Below, piece after piece: positions 53,421-62,826 of a DNA stretch of 64,000 bases. Position 1 is the stretch's first letter. Each line of letters opens with the position of its first letter. Origin of the DNA: an uncultured Flavobacteriales bacterium. GTDB lineage: Bacteria > Bacteroidota > Bacteroidia > Flavobacteriales_G > Salibacteraceae. Both the position numbers and the translations under genes were made by a program. The stretch lies in NCBI GenBank assembly GCA_943788145.1, contig CALSPD010000002.1, forward strand, positions 62,001-126,000. The letters are read 5' to 3'. Under the pieces are notes generated by a model. The model was not told where the DNA came from. It made no database searches and was given only the letters and a program-made list of their open reading frames with translations.

Positions 53421-54436
53421 TGAAGAACGTTATTTCTATCCTACTCCCCTTTATTCTTTTTCTTTCTTCTTGTGAAGAGGGAAACCAACAAAGCTATTTA
53501 CCTGGAAATTCTGGTAATCAAGGCGAATTACTCATCGTAGCACCCGCTTCGTTTTGGAATGATTCTGATGCCGATTTCTTACGTCAAGCCATGTTGATGT
53601 TGTATCCCAGCCTTCCGGCTTCTGAGCCTTTTTTCACTTCGGTTGAAGTCAAGTTAGAGGGGTTCAATGATCTGTTTAAAACACATCGTAATATACTAGA
53701 GTTTAGAGTTGATCACACGAATGAAACCTCTATTTCAATCAAGCGGAATGTTTACGCGAAACAACAACTGCTCGTCATAGTAACATTGAACAAAATTGGC
53801 GACCTCAAATCGTTAATGGCCAATCAGTTTGAACAAATTCTATTCGAATTTCACAAAGCTGAACTGAGCCGTTTACAATCCAGAAATCGCGCCTTCGGAA
53901 AGGCCGAATTAAACACTTTAGTAAAAGAAAAAACGGGTCTAGAAATTACGCTTCAACAGGATTTTGAAATTGCCAAAGAGTCTCCTAATTTTTTATGGCT
54001 TCGCTGCGATCGCCAAAAACCAGTTGGGGGTTATCAACACCAAATCAATCAAGGTATTCTCATCTACTCTCGTCCCTATACAGACACCGCTGATTTCAGT
54101 GAAGAAAGCATAGCAGCATGGAAAAATGACGTAAATAAATCCAATATTGACGGACCGGGAACCAGCTATATGAGCATCAGTTATCGGCTCTATCCGCCCG
54201 AATTTAAAACCATCACATTCCACGATCAAGCCGCGCAAGAAATTCGCGGTCTCTGGCGAATGGAGGGAGGAAAAGGTGTTTTTATGGGCGGTCCTTTTTA
54301 CGGTTTGGTTTTCTACAATCCTGAAAACGGATTACAATACATAGTCGAGGGTTATGTATATGGTCCTCAGTTTAATAAGCGCGCCTTTATGCGCGAAGTT
54401 GAAGCAATCGTATCCAGCGTTTCACCCGTTCTCTAG
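53420..54436 (+). CDS. DUF4837 family lipoprotein
   Basis: 338 residues with lipobox LFLSSCEE (Cys18). It matches DUF4837: SGNQGELLIVAPASFWND near the start, FFTSVEVKLEGFNDLFKTHR, and the C-terminal GGPFYGLVFYNPENGLQYIV. Function unknown. One-base overlap with the transglycosylase suggests an envelope role. Converges on the dehydratase with a shared CTAG stop. Confidence 0.85.
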   Translation: MKNVISILLPFILFLSSCEEGNQQSYLPGNSGNQGELLIVAPASFWNDSDADFLRQAMLMLYPSLPASEPFFTSVEVKLEGFNDLFKTHRNILEFRVDHTNETSISIKRNVYAKQQLLVIVTLNKIGDLKSLMANQFEQILFEFHKAELSRLQSRNRAFGKAELNTLVKEKTGLEITLQQDFEIAKESPNFLWLRCDRQKPVGGYQHQINQGILIYSRPYTDTADFSEESIAAWKNDVNKSNIDGPGTSYMSISYRLYPPEFKTITFHDQAAQEIRGLWRMEGGKGVFMGGPFYGLVFYNPENGLQYIVEGYVYGPQFNKRAFMREVEAIVSSVSPVL

Positions 54437-55386
54437 GGCAACGATTTTAAATCAACATTTCCTCCGGTAATAATTACCGCTACTCGCTTACCCTTAAGCT
54501 TGTCTGCGCATAAATCCATTGCAGCAAAAGGTACTGCTGAAGAGGGTTCTATAAGCATCTTTGTTTCTTGCCACAACAAATACATCCAAGGCAAAATGTC
54601 TTTCTCCTGGGCTAACCAAACTTCCCTGACGAGCTGTTGAATAATGGGAAATGGATTTACACCAACCGTGGTTCTCAACCCGTCAGCAACGGTGTTTGCT
54701 AGCGCTTTTACCTCTCTCTTTCCCGCCTTAAGCCCTCTATAACCATCTGCGGCATTAGCAGGTTCAACGCCTATTACAACCGTTCTTGGTGAAAAATAAT
54801 GTGCCGCCAAAGCCGAGCCAGAAAGCAAACCACCACCACCAAGCGGTGCTATAATCATATCCATTTGTTTATCCTCCCTTATGATTTCCATCGCGGTTGT
54901 TGCTTGACCTTCTATAATCCAGCTATGGTCAAATGGAGGGCAAACAGCGCCTCCTTTTTCTTTCGCGATGCGCTCGCACTGAATTAACCGGTCTTCTATC
55001 GTTGGTTCGCAAAATGTCAATTCCGCTCCCCACTTCTTTGTGTTTGCAATTTTTAGTTGATTCGAATTTGATGGCATGACCACATAAGCTGGGCACCCCA
55101 ACTTGTTTGCCATGTAAGCAACGGCTTGCGCATGATTTCCAGAACTATGGGTAATCAATCCTTTGGCGCGATCTTCTTTACTCAGTTGCAAAGCAAAATT
55201 GCTCGCTCCTCTAATCTTGAAAGCTCCTATTGGCTGAAATTGTTCGCACTTGATAAAAACATCCGCGTTCCAACGATTACTTAGAAAATCACTGTGTATT
55301 AATGCTGTTTCCGCAACATGAGTCCTTATTCTTGAATAAGCACGCTCGAGTTCGAGTTTAGTAATTCTTTCTGATGCTAGCTGCAT
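54433..55386 (-). CDS. Threonine/serine dehydratase (PLP, fold type II)
   Basis: 317 residues. The PLP Lys is Lys57 in QPIGAFKIRGASNF. The phosphate loop is PLGGGGLLSGSA, and ITHSSGNHAQAVAYMA is the usual substrate loop. No C-terminal ACT domain, so it is the catabolic/short type; serine racemase activity is also possible. It deaminates threonine to 2-oxobutanoate or serine to pyruvate. It overlaps rpiB by 10 nt. Confidence 0.88.
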   Translation of the reverse strand: MQLASERITKLELERAYSRIRTHVAETALIHSDFLSNRWNADVFIKCEQFQPIGAFKIRGASNFALQLSKEDRAKGLITHSSGNHAQAVAYMANKLGCPAYVVMPSNSNQLKIANTKKWGAELTFCEPTIEDRLIQCERIAKEKGGAVCPPFDHSWIIEGQATTAMEIIREDKQMDMIIAPLGGGGLLSGSALAAHYFSPRTVVIGVEPANAADGYRGLKAGKREVKALANTVADGLRTTVGVNPFPIIQQLVREVWLAQEKDILPWMYLLWQETKMLIEPSSAVPFAAMDLCADKLKGKRVAVIITGGNVDLKSLP

Positions 55387-55808
55387 GCTATTTTATCTAC
55401 CCTTCGTTGATGTCTTCCTCCTTCATATTCAGCAGACATATAAGCTTTTACTATTTCTAACCCTTCTTCCTTGGTAATAAACCGGGCCGGTAATGCAATG
55501 ACATTTGCATTATTGTGCTGTTTCGTTAGACTCGCAATTTCAGGCAACCAACATAGTCCACATCTTATTCCTTCATGTTTGTTAGCCGTCATAGTCATAC
55601 CATTTGCGCTGCCGCAAATTAAAATTCCAAACGCTCCCTTACCTGCCAATACATCTTCACATACAGCATGTCCAAAATCAGGATAGTCCACACTAGCGGG
55701 TCCATTTGTCCCATGATCCTTAAACTCAATCCCTTCTGCCGTCAGCGATTCTATCAGAAAATCTTTTAATTCATATCCTGCGTGGTCACATCCAATAGCT
55801 ACTTTCAT
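55377..55808 (-). CDS. rpiB: Ribose-5-phosphate isomerase B
   Basis: 143 residues from the ATG at 55808 (MKVAIGCDHAGYELK); the frame to 55829 runs into the promoter. Active-site residues: Asp8, His9 and Cys65 in ILICGSANGM. It interconverts ribose 5-phosphate and ribulose 5-phosphate. The LacA/RpiB family fold and length fit. Confidence 0.92.
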   Translation of the reverse strand: MKVAIGCDHAGYELKDFLIESLTAEGIEFKDHGTNGPASVDYPDFGHAVCEDVLAGKGAFGILICGSANGMTMTANKHEGIRCGLCWLPEIASLTKQHNNANVIALPARFITKEEGLEIVKAYMSAEYEGGRHQRRVDKIACS

Positions 55809-55826
55809 AGGGTTTAAATTTGACCG

Positions 55827-55834
55827 CAAAGTTA
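55827..55834 (-). promoter_or_regulatory. Candidate -7 element of rpiB
   Basis: Minus-strand TAACTTTG followed by CGG, 18 nt upstream of the rpiB ATG. Confidence 0.5.
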
Positions 55835-56217
55835 GGCCTCTATTTTCGGTCTGAAAACCTGTTCATTGTAGTTGATTTAACGGTAAAACTTTTCCTTGTT
55901 CAATTCAACTGAAATGCAAAAGAGATTTATACTTCACATACACAATAGCGACTTATTGTTTTTACAAACCAACTTTATGAACGTAGATTTTCCTTTTTTC
56001 ACAATAATGTTATCGCATTTTAGATGCTTATTAAGGATATGAACAACTTGTCAATAAATCCTAAGACCAGCAGAATCATTCAACCTTTGTTGTTCATTCG
56101 CTGTTCATTTACTTTCATAAGTGGATTGAACAAGAAAAAAGGCATTAATCTCTCCACAGAACTAACAGCCTTTATAGTAGTAATATATTTATTTAAACTT
56201 TAATAGTTATTAGTTAA
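55835..56217. other. Long AT-rich intergenic region without a gene
   Basis: About 380 bases between the divergent rpiB and the YwqK-like gene. It is AT-rich and contains GTTCATT three times (near 55861, 56091 and 56103). A weak stem AAAGGC/GCCTTT brackets a ~27-nt loop near 56138-56175. The only ATG frames are very short. It probably holds the promoter of the repeat protein; I see no RNA gene or riboswitch. Confidence 0.5.
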
Positions 56218-57777
56218 GTGCATAAAGAAATACGCTACATACTTCTCCCCCTGATTCTCTTGGTTCTAAGTTTGGCTCATGAAATACAAGCACAAACTAA
56301 CGACCCAAACGGATTCAATAAATTCTATTTCGACAATGGAAACGTAAGCAGTGAGGGCGATTTAAAAGATGGAAAACCAGAAGGCTTTTGGAAAAACTAT
56401 TACCGGTCGGGTCAATTAAAATCCGAAGGAAATAGAAAAAACCACCTCCTGGATGGCAACTGGAAGTTTTATACCGAAGAGGGCTTATTAATTGAAGAAA
56501 TCGAGTATGCTCAAGACAAACGAAACGGTTTAACAAATACCTATTCCAAAGAAGGGTTTTTGATCGAGTCAACGCGGTTTGTAGAAGATGTTAAGAATGG
56601 TGTGGCCTTTACCTACTACACCAACGGTGGTATTCACACCGAAACACCGTTTATTGACGGTAGAGAAGATGGTAAAGCCTACACTTTCAATCCACAAGGG
56701 GATATAATAGGAATCCGCACGTATAAAAATGGGATTTTGGTGCGTCAAGAAAATATAAATCAACTGGACAGAGAAGGTAAAAAAGAAGGGCTTTGGAAAG
56801 AGTTCAGAGATGACAGAACAGTAAAAAGTGAAGGCGAATATAGAAACGGGGAACGCGAAGGTTATTGGAAAGAATATTCCATCAAAGGAGACCTCCTAGA
56901 AACCACAAAATATGAAAATGGGGGCTTAGTTACTGATGCTGAGGAGCTTAGTAATTTAGATGTGAGGGAGCTTTATTATACCAAGGAAGAAGCTGAAGGA
57001 CGATTAAAATTTAGAGGCACTTATCGAGAGGATAATCGACATGGAACCCACCTATGGTTTGCAAAGGACGGAGAAATTGATAGTGCTAAAATATTCCGAA
57101 ATGATGTGTTGGTAGCTGAAGGTGACATGGAGCGCGGAGGATTAAGGCAAGGCGATTGGAAAGAATACTATTATCCAGGTGGAGAATTAAAGGCACAAGG
57201 TGCTTATAGCGGAGGTTATAAAAATGATGTTTGGGTTTATTATTATCCTAATCAAAAGGTGGATGAACGGGGTAAATATGATGGCAAAGGCCGACCTGAT
57301 GGTGAATGGAAATGGTATTTTGAAACGGGACAATTAAAACGAGAGGAAAGTTTTAAAAACGGACAAGAGCATGGATGGTTAACCGAATACAACGATTCGG
57401 GAGCCGTTATTCTAAAGGGAGAATTTGTAGATGGGAAAGAAGAAGGCGAGTGGATTTATGAAATTGGCGATCACAGAGAAGTAGGAAACTATGAATATGG
57501 AGCCAAAATGGGTGTATGGAAACACACGTATTTAACAACAGATAAACTCAAATTTGAAGGCGAATATTTTGATGATTTACCCCAAAACAAACACACATGG
57601 TATTTTGATTCTGGCCAAAAAATGTTGGAAGGAAAATACGTGAGTGGGGTGAAGGAAGGTGAATGGAGAAGGTATAATGATGATGGAACAATTCTAATAT
57701 CTATTGAATATAAATCAGGCATTGAAGACAAGGTTGATGGGGTGAAAATGAAGGAAGTAGAAAAATCTGGCGAATAA
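56218..57777 (+). CDS. Secreted YwqK/MORN-repeat protein
   Basis: 519 residues from GTG 56218 (MHKEIRYILLPL), signal peptide ending EIQAQ. The whole mature chain is about 17-20 repeats of ~23 residues of the MORN_2/YwqK type, for example DGKPEGFWKNYYRSGQLKSE and GGEREGYW-like turns (NGEREGYWKEYSIKGDLLET). These make an elongated beta sheet. Some relatives were named antitoxin YwqK, but no toxin is adjacent and the protein is exported, so that role is not supported. Confidence 0.85.
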   Translation: MHKEIRYILLPLILLVLSLAHEIQAQTNDPNGFNKFYFDNGNVSSEGDLKDGKPEGFWKNYYRSGQLKSEGNRKNHLLDGNWKFYTEEGLLIEEIEYAQDKRNGLTNTYSKEGFLIESTRFVEDVKNGVAFTYYTNGGIHTETPFIDGREDGKAYTFNPQGDIIGIRTYKNGILVRQENINQLDREGKKEGLWKEFRDDRTVKSEGEYRNGEREGYWKEYSIKGDLLETTKYENGGLVTDAEELSNLDVRELYYTKEEAEGRLKFRGTYREDNRHGTHLWFAKDGEIDSAKIFRNDVLVAEGDMERGGLRQGDWKEYYYPGGELKAQGAYSGGYKNDVWVYYYPNQKVDERGKYDGKGRPDGEWKWYFETGQLKREESFKNGQEHGWLTEYNDSGAVILKGEFVDGKEEGEWIYEIGDHREVGNYEYGAKMGVWKHTYLTTDKLKFEGEYFDDLPQNKHTWYFDSGQKMLEGKYVSGVKEGEWRRYNDDGTILISIEYKSGIEDKVDGVKMKEVEKSGE

Positions 57778-57846
57778 TCCACTACCTATGTCAAGTAAGG
57801 GCAATGAAATATTTTTATCTTTCACGCTTAATACGACACAGTATCC

Positions 57847-58590
57847 ATGAAAATTTTAGTAGTAGAAGACGAGAGTATAGTAGCAAAAGACATTCAAGTA
57901 TGTTTAAGAAAACTTGGATATGAGGTAGTTGGAATGTGCTCAACAGGAGAGTCTGCTATTGAAATGGCTAAGGACAAAGAGCCCGATTTAGTCATGATGG
58001 ACATCATGTTAAAAGGCGAAATGAATGGAATTCAAGCAGCCGGGACGATTAGAGACCATAGTGACATTCCGATTATTTTCTTAACCGCTTACACAGACAG
58101 GGACACGGTTGATAAGGCAAAAGAAACGGAACCTTATGGGTATATAATCAAACCGTTTAAGGAAATAGATATCCAAACAGCTATTGAAATAGCATTGTAT
58201 AAACACAGTAAAGAGAAAGTCATACGTCAAGAAAGAGACTTCTACTACAGTCTTGCCGAGAAGCAAGATTCGGTGGATATGATTTTCGTAAAAGCAAATC
58301 AGCGTCTGATTAAAATCCGATATGCAGATATTTATTTCATCGAGGCCTTAAAGGACTATGTGGTGATAAATACGTTAGAAAGACGATATACTATTCACAG
58401 TACAATGAAGGACATCGAGCGAAAAATGCCCGAAAAGGATTTTGTTCGCGTTCATCGATCATTCATCATCCGGTTAGATAAAATCAAGGAAATCGATCAT
58501 TCTAACGTTGTCATGGATAACGACAAAAAGATCATTCCAGTTGGGGGTTCCTACAAAGAGCTGTTGCAGGATAGATTGAATATGATCTAA
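57847..58590 (+). CDS. LytTR-type response regulator
   Basis: 247 residues. Receiver domain 1-120 with Glu7, Asp8, phospho-acceptor Asp52 (VMMDIML), Thr80 and Lys102. LytTR DNA-binding domain about 145-245 (IRYADIYFIEALKDYVVINT, FVRVHRSFIIRLDKI). No histidine kinase is beside it; the two kinases in the window are over 15 kb away. Its stop is shared with the convergent gene (CTAA). Confidence 0.92.
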   Translation: MKILVVEDESIVAKDIQVCLRKLGYEVVGMCSTGESAIEMAKDKEPDLVMMDIMLKGEMNGIQAAGTIRDHSDIPIIFLTAYTDRDTVDKAKETEPYGYIIKPFKEIDIQTAIEIALYKHSKEKVIRQERDFYYSLAEKQDSVDMIFVKANQRLIKIRYADIYFIEALKDYVVINTLERRYTIHSTMKDIERKMPEKDFVRVHRSFIIRLDKIKEIDHSNVVMDNDKKIIPVGGSYKELLQDRLNMI

Positions 58591-60038
58591 TCTTTATTGG
58601 AGTTTAAATAAGCAGCGAAGGAAAACCTTCCTTCTTCCCATACTTTTCCTGTAAACACGAGCGGAACGCCAAATTGCATGAGCGTATCCGGATTACTATG
58701 GTCCAACCATCCTGTTTTTACAATGATGATAGTATCTGAATGCATTACCTGATCTTTCATAGCACCGTTTCTAACAAATTGTTGTTCGCGAGGTGTTATG
58801 ATCACTTTGCTAGGGTTGCAAATGCCTAATACATAACTGTACCAATAATCGGCAATAAAATAGCGCGTTCGGTTGGTGTCTATAGACTTCAAATCTTCAT
58901 AACTGATGCGCCTTTCTGGACCGATGGCAGCCGTGGCGCGAAAGGAAAAAACGGACGAAATGGATATCAAGATTGATATCCATATGGATGCATTAGTTAA
59001 GCTCGATTTAGCATGAACTGTTGCGAATAAGGCTACCCAAAAAAGAAGAAAAAGAGGTATCATATACTTAAGCATCACATAGTTGATGGAGAACCATCGC
59101 AGCAACATGATGAAGATAAAACCTAACACAGCTGTAATAAGGAAATAGCTTATCCAAGATGTTTTTGGAATCGAGCGCTTGTAGACGCTTAAAGCGAATA
59201 AGCCAATGGAAGCGTAAAAACCAATTGAGTTCCAAGCGGTGTCGGCTTCAAAAGATGCAGCGGCTACTACATAACTCCATAGGGTTAAAATGGTGTGTGT
59301 CAACTCTTCGGGGTTTGCAAATAGTTGGGAGATGTAATTAGGGTCCTTGAATGTGTGGGTTTTAGCATAATAGAGACCTGCGCAGCCTACAAGGAAAACA
59401 AACATGGCAGAACTCAACCGAATAATGCCTTGTTTAGATTGTATTGTTTTTTTCAATTGACTCAAGATTTGAGTCCGATAAAAGAGCATTAGGCTAAGGT
59501 AAATGAAGGCGGAAAAGTCGCTTACCCAAATAGCGAGAACAGCAAACAAAACCATTAAGGGCAAGTAGGAGGTTTTACTTTTTAAAATGGCTTGATGAAA
59601 ACAAACAAAGGAGCAGCCTAACATGGCCATTTGGGCGGCATAGGGGTGACCAGGCAGCACGTGAAAAACAAGGGCATAAAAAGGGAAAAACCATAATACC
59701 GCCAGCAACAAACGCATCCAGCGGTTTGGGATGAAATACCAAAAAGAAACAAGGCCAAGTAAAAGATAGAACCATTGCGCAATGGAAACGGACCAGATTA
59801 CGGATAATGGAAAAACGGATTTCAGCGCGAATGCGGTTAAAGGCAAAAGACTACCAAGTCTATCTTGCGACCAATAGTACCAATCCTTACTAAATGAAAA
59901 GGACTCCGCCATGTAAACATGAACGGCTATATCTGAGTTTAGAAAGGAATAATAGGGTAAGGAGAAAACAAAAAATGACGACAGGGCGATTCCAAGAAGA
60001 ATGAGCCAATCTAATATTCTATTTGATGGAATTGTCAA
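58587..60038 (-). CDS. Polytopic membrane protein (glycosyltransferase-like architecture)
   Basis: 483 residues with about 10-12 membrane helices and a C-terminal soluble part of ~120 residues. The early extracytoplasmic loop has SDIAVHVYMAES and YYWSQDRLGSLLP, resembling the acidic first loop of GT-C glycosyltransferases (ArnT/PMT/DUF2079 type). The C-terminal part is small, with KVIITPREQQFVRNG. I do not recognise a specific family. It starts 9 nt after rnr, so the two share a transcript. Confidence 0.6.
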   Translation of the reverse strand: MTIPSNRILDWLILLGIALSSFFVFSLPYYSFLNSDIAVHVYMAESFSFSKDWYYWSQDRLGSLLPLTAFALKSVFPLSVIWSVSIAQWFYLLLGLVSFWYFIPNRWMRLLLAVLWFFPFYALVFHVLPGHPYAAQMAMLGCSFVCFHQAILKSKTSYLPLMVLFAVLAIWVSDFSAFIYLSLMLFYRTQILSQLKKTIQSKQGIIRLSSAMFVFLVGCAGLYYAKTHTFKDPNYISQLFANPEELTHTILTLWSYVVAAASFEADTAWNSIGFYASIGLFALSVYKRSIPKTSWISYFLITAVLGFIFIMLLRWFSINYVMLKYMIPLFLLFWVALFATVHAKSSLTNASIWISILISISSVFSFRATAAIGPERRISYEDLKSIDTNRTRYFIADYWYSYVLGICNPSKVIITPREQQFVRNGAMKDQVMHSDTIIIVKTGWLDHSNPDTLMQFGVPLVFTGKVWEEGRFSFAAYLNSNKD

Positions 60039-60047
60039 CGCTCAAAG

Positions 60048-62183
60048 CTACATGATCTTCAAATCGATCCGCCTGTTTTCCATATCGGCTGCGGCCACTT
60101 TCACAGAAACCTTTTGACCGAGCTGAATCGTGCGTTTGGTACGCTGACCAACAACAGCCATATTCTTCTGATCGAAGAAATAAAAGTCACCAGGAATATC
60201 CCTCAAACGCACCATGCCTTCGCATTTGTTTTCGATGATTTCAACAAAAATCCCCCATTCAGTTACACCACTAACTACTCCGTCAAATACCTCACCGACA
60301 AACTCAGACATATACAACACCTGATAAAGTTTGGTGGATTCGCGTTCTGCGTCCGAAGCTTTACGCTCCATAATGCCGCTGTGCTTACACAGCTTATCTA
60401 TAGGCGCCTCCTTAACCGAAGGAGCACCATTTAGGTAGTCAAACAGCAGTCTGTGCGCCATCATGTCGGGATAGCGTCTAATAGGTGAAGTGAAATGGCT
60501 GTAATAAGGAAAGGACAGTCCAAAATGACCAATGTTCTTGGTCGAGTATTCCGCTTTAGCCATAGATCGAATGGCTAACATTTCGATCATGTTTTGCTCA
60601 GGCTGGCCTTTTACCTTTTCCAGCATTCCGTTTATCGAGGAGGCAATTTTCTGTGGAGTGTTCGTATCTATATGATATTCAAACCGCTTAACAAATTGCG
60701 CCAAATCTTTGATGCGGATTGGGTCTGGGCTATCATGGATTCGATAGACAAAGGTTTTTATGTTGTCCGATGACTTTTCTTTCTTTCCAATTTTAATAGC
60801 CACCGCTTTATTTGCCAGCAGCATAAACTCTTCTATAAGTTTATGAGCGTCTTTTTGAACTTTAAAGAATACATCGGTCGGTTTCTTTTTGTCGTCTAGC
60901 TTGAAGCGCACCTCAGCCTTATCAAACGCGATTGCTCCTTGCTCCATGCGCTCAGATCGAAGCGTCTTCGCTAAATTGTTTATAGTGGTCAACTCATTGC
61001 AATACAGCCCATTTTCAGCCACAAGAATTTCTTGAACCTGTTCATAGGAAAAGCGATGGTCACTGTGTATGACCGTTTTACCCAACCATGTGTGATGAAT
61101 TTTTGCATTTGCGTCTAGCTCAAAAACTGCGCTGAATGTGTATTTGTCTTCGTGTGGTCTGAGCGAACAAAGTTCGTTTGACAGCGTTTCGGGTAACATT
61201 GGAATAACGCGATCCACAAGATAAACAGATGTTGCGCGGTTTTGTGCCTCTTGCTCAATGAGCGACCCAGGGCGGACATAATGAGTGACATCCGCTATAT
61301 GTACACCTATTTCAAAATGACCATTATCGAGCGCTTTAAACGAAAGGGCGTCATCAAAATCCTTGGCATCTTCGGGGTCGATGGTGAACGTAAGTACTTT
61401 CCGAAAATCTCTTCGTTTTGCTACTTCTTCATCGCGAATGCTTCGATCAATGGTTGCGCATTCTTCCTCAACTTCAGTTGGAAACTGTAAGGGAAACCCG
61501 AATTCTGCGAGTATAGCATCACCTTCGGCCCTCATATCGCCTGGACGACCAAGCACGGCATCAACCGAACCAACAGGGTTCATTCTTGGGTTGTCCCAAT
61601 TGTCAAACCGAACAACCACTTTATCTCCCGCCTTTGCACCATTAAGCTGTTCGGCTGGGATGAAAAAATCGGTTGTGATTTTTTGATTATCCGGAATGGC
61701 AAAGAAGTTACGATCGTTTTGGAAAATGACAGCTGGAAAGATGGATCGAGCGCGTTCTAGCACTTCAACAACTTTACCCTTTTGTCTAGCACTCTTTCGT
61801 CCGGTTGACAATCGAATCAAAACGCGATCTTCATGAAAAGCGTTTCCTGTGAAGTGCTCTGGAATCATTACGTCTTCCGCTTGGCCCTCAATGGCCACAT
61901 AAGCGTTTCCGCTGCGGTTGAATAAAATTGTCCCTTCTAATTCTTCAACAGGACCTTTCCAAATGAACTTTCCACGAGCCACCTCTTCTAGCGATCCGTC
62001 TTTAACCATTGATTCTAAAACCGCAACAAGAACTTGCTTTTCTTCGGCTGATTCAAGGTCGATTTTTGCAGCGAGCTGCTTATAATTAAAAAGTGATTTT
62101 GGGCTGTCTCTGTAAACTTGAGTGACGAAGCTCCGCATGCGTTTTACCTGCTTTGCGAGCTTTTTGTGTGTCTTTTTTGGCAT
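60048..62183 (-). CDS. rnr: Ribonuclease R
   Basis: 711 residues. The N-terminal winged-helix and cold-shock domains are followed by the RNB catalytic domain with DPEDAKDFDDALSF, whose Asp cluster binds the two Mg ions, then HFGLSFPYYSHFTSPIRRYPD. The C-terminal S1 domain is GEVFDGVVSGVTEWGIFVE. It is a processive 3'-5' exoribonuclease for structured RNA, rRNA quality control and mRNA decay. Confidence 0.95.
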   Translation of the reverse strand: MPKKTHKKLAKQVKRMRSFVTQVYRDSPKSLFNYKQLAAKIDLESAEEKQVLVAVLESMVKDGSLEEVARGKFIWKGPVEELEGTILFNRSGNAYVAIEGQAEDVMIPEHFTGNAFHEDRVLIRLSTGRKSARQKGKVVEVLERARSIFPAVIFQNDRNFFAIPDNQKITTDFFIPAEQLNGAKAGDKVVVRFDNWDNPRMNPVGSVDAVLGRPGDMRAEGDAILAEFGFPLQFPTEVEEECATIDRSIRDEEVAKRRDFRKVLTFTIDPEDAKDFDDALSFKALDNGHFEIGVHIADVTHYVRPGSLIEQEAQNRATSVYLVDRVIPMLPETLSNELCSLRPHEDKYTFSAVFELDANAKIHHTWLGKTVIHSDHRFSYEQVQEILVAENGLYCNELTTINNLAKTLRSERMEQGAIAFDKAEVRFKLDDKKKPTDVFFKVQKDAHKLIEEFMLLANKAVAIKIGKKEKSSDNIKTFVYRIHDSPDPIRIKDLAQFVKRFEYHIDTNTPQKIASSINGMLEKVKGQPEQNMIEMLAIRSMAKAEYSTKNIGHFGLSFPYYSHFTSPIRRYPDMMAHRLLFDYLNGAPSVKEAPIDKLCKHSGIMERKASDAERESTKLYQVLYMSEFVGEVFDGVVSGVTEWGIFVEIIENKCEGMVRLRDIPGDFYFFDQKNMAVVGQRTKRTIQLGQKVSVKVAAADMENRRIDLKIM

Positions 62184-62281
62184 ATGTATGGTACAAAGGA
62201 AGTTGATTTAGTGCGTATTAAGATCAATTCTATCTTAAGTTTTCATTTTTGGCTTAGCCACACTAGTCTCTATTTACCTTT

Positions 62282-62289
62282 TACATTTG
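62282..62289 (+). promoter_or_regulatory. Candidate -7 element of the ferritin gene
   Basis: TACATTTG followed by CC, 15 nt upstream of the ATG at 62305. It argues against the longer frame from 62287. Confidence 0.5.
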
Positions 62290-62304
62290 CCAAAAATTGA
62301 AACT

Positions 62305-62826
62305 ATGTTATCCAAGAAAGTAGAAAAGGCGTTGAACGATCAGGTGAAAATGGAAGGCAACTCGTCAAACTATTACCTAGCGTTAGCCTGTTGGGCAGAT
62401 ATGAATGGGTTTAGCGGAGTGGCAGATTTTATGTACAAGCAGTCGGACGAGGAGCGTTTCCATATGCTTAAGCTGATGAAATATGTGATTGAACGTGATG
62501 GAGAAGTGGTTGTGCCCGCTTACGATCAACCTAAAGTAAACATTACTACCGCAACAGGAGTTTTTCAGGATTTGTACAAGCATGAAATAGCGGTCACAGA
62601 GTCGATCAATAAATTAGTCGGAATCTGTTTATCGGAAAACGACTACACCACACATAACTTCCTACAATGGTATGTGAGCGAACAATTGGAAGAAGAAGCA
62701 ACAGCAAAAACCATTCTTGATAAAATCAAATTGATGGGAGATGACAAGAGCGCTTGGTATCATTTTGATCGAGACATTGCTGGGCTTACCGTAACGAGTA
62801 TTGCGGATCCTGGGCAGAAAGCTTAG
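62305..62826 (+). CDS. ftnA: Ferritin
   Basis: 173 residues from the ATG at 62305. The four-helix ferritin fold shows the ferroxidase ligands: Glu in KMEGNSSNYYLALACWADM, SDEERFHMLKLM with Glu and His, and EEEATAKTILDKI in the fourth helix. No haem-binding Met of bacterioferritin is evident. It stores iron as a 24-mer shell in the cytoplasm. It shares a TTAG stop overlap with the convergent gene. Confidence 0.94.
   Translation: MLSKKVEKALNDQVKMEGNSSNYYLALACWADMNGFSGVADFMYKQSDEERFHMLKLMKYVIERDGEVVVPAYDQPKVNITTATGVFQDLYKHEIAVTESINKLVGICLSENDYTTHNFLQWYVSEQLEEEATAKTILDKIKLMGDDKSAWYHFDRDIAGLTVTSIADPGQKA

Noticed and set aside
56218..57777. YwqK repeat protein as an antitoxin of a toxin-antitoxin pair
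   Set aside because: It has a signal peptide and no toxin gene is beside it; the family name alone is not evidence.
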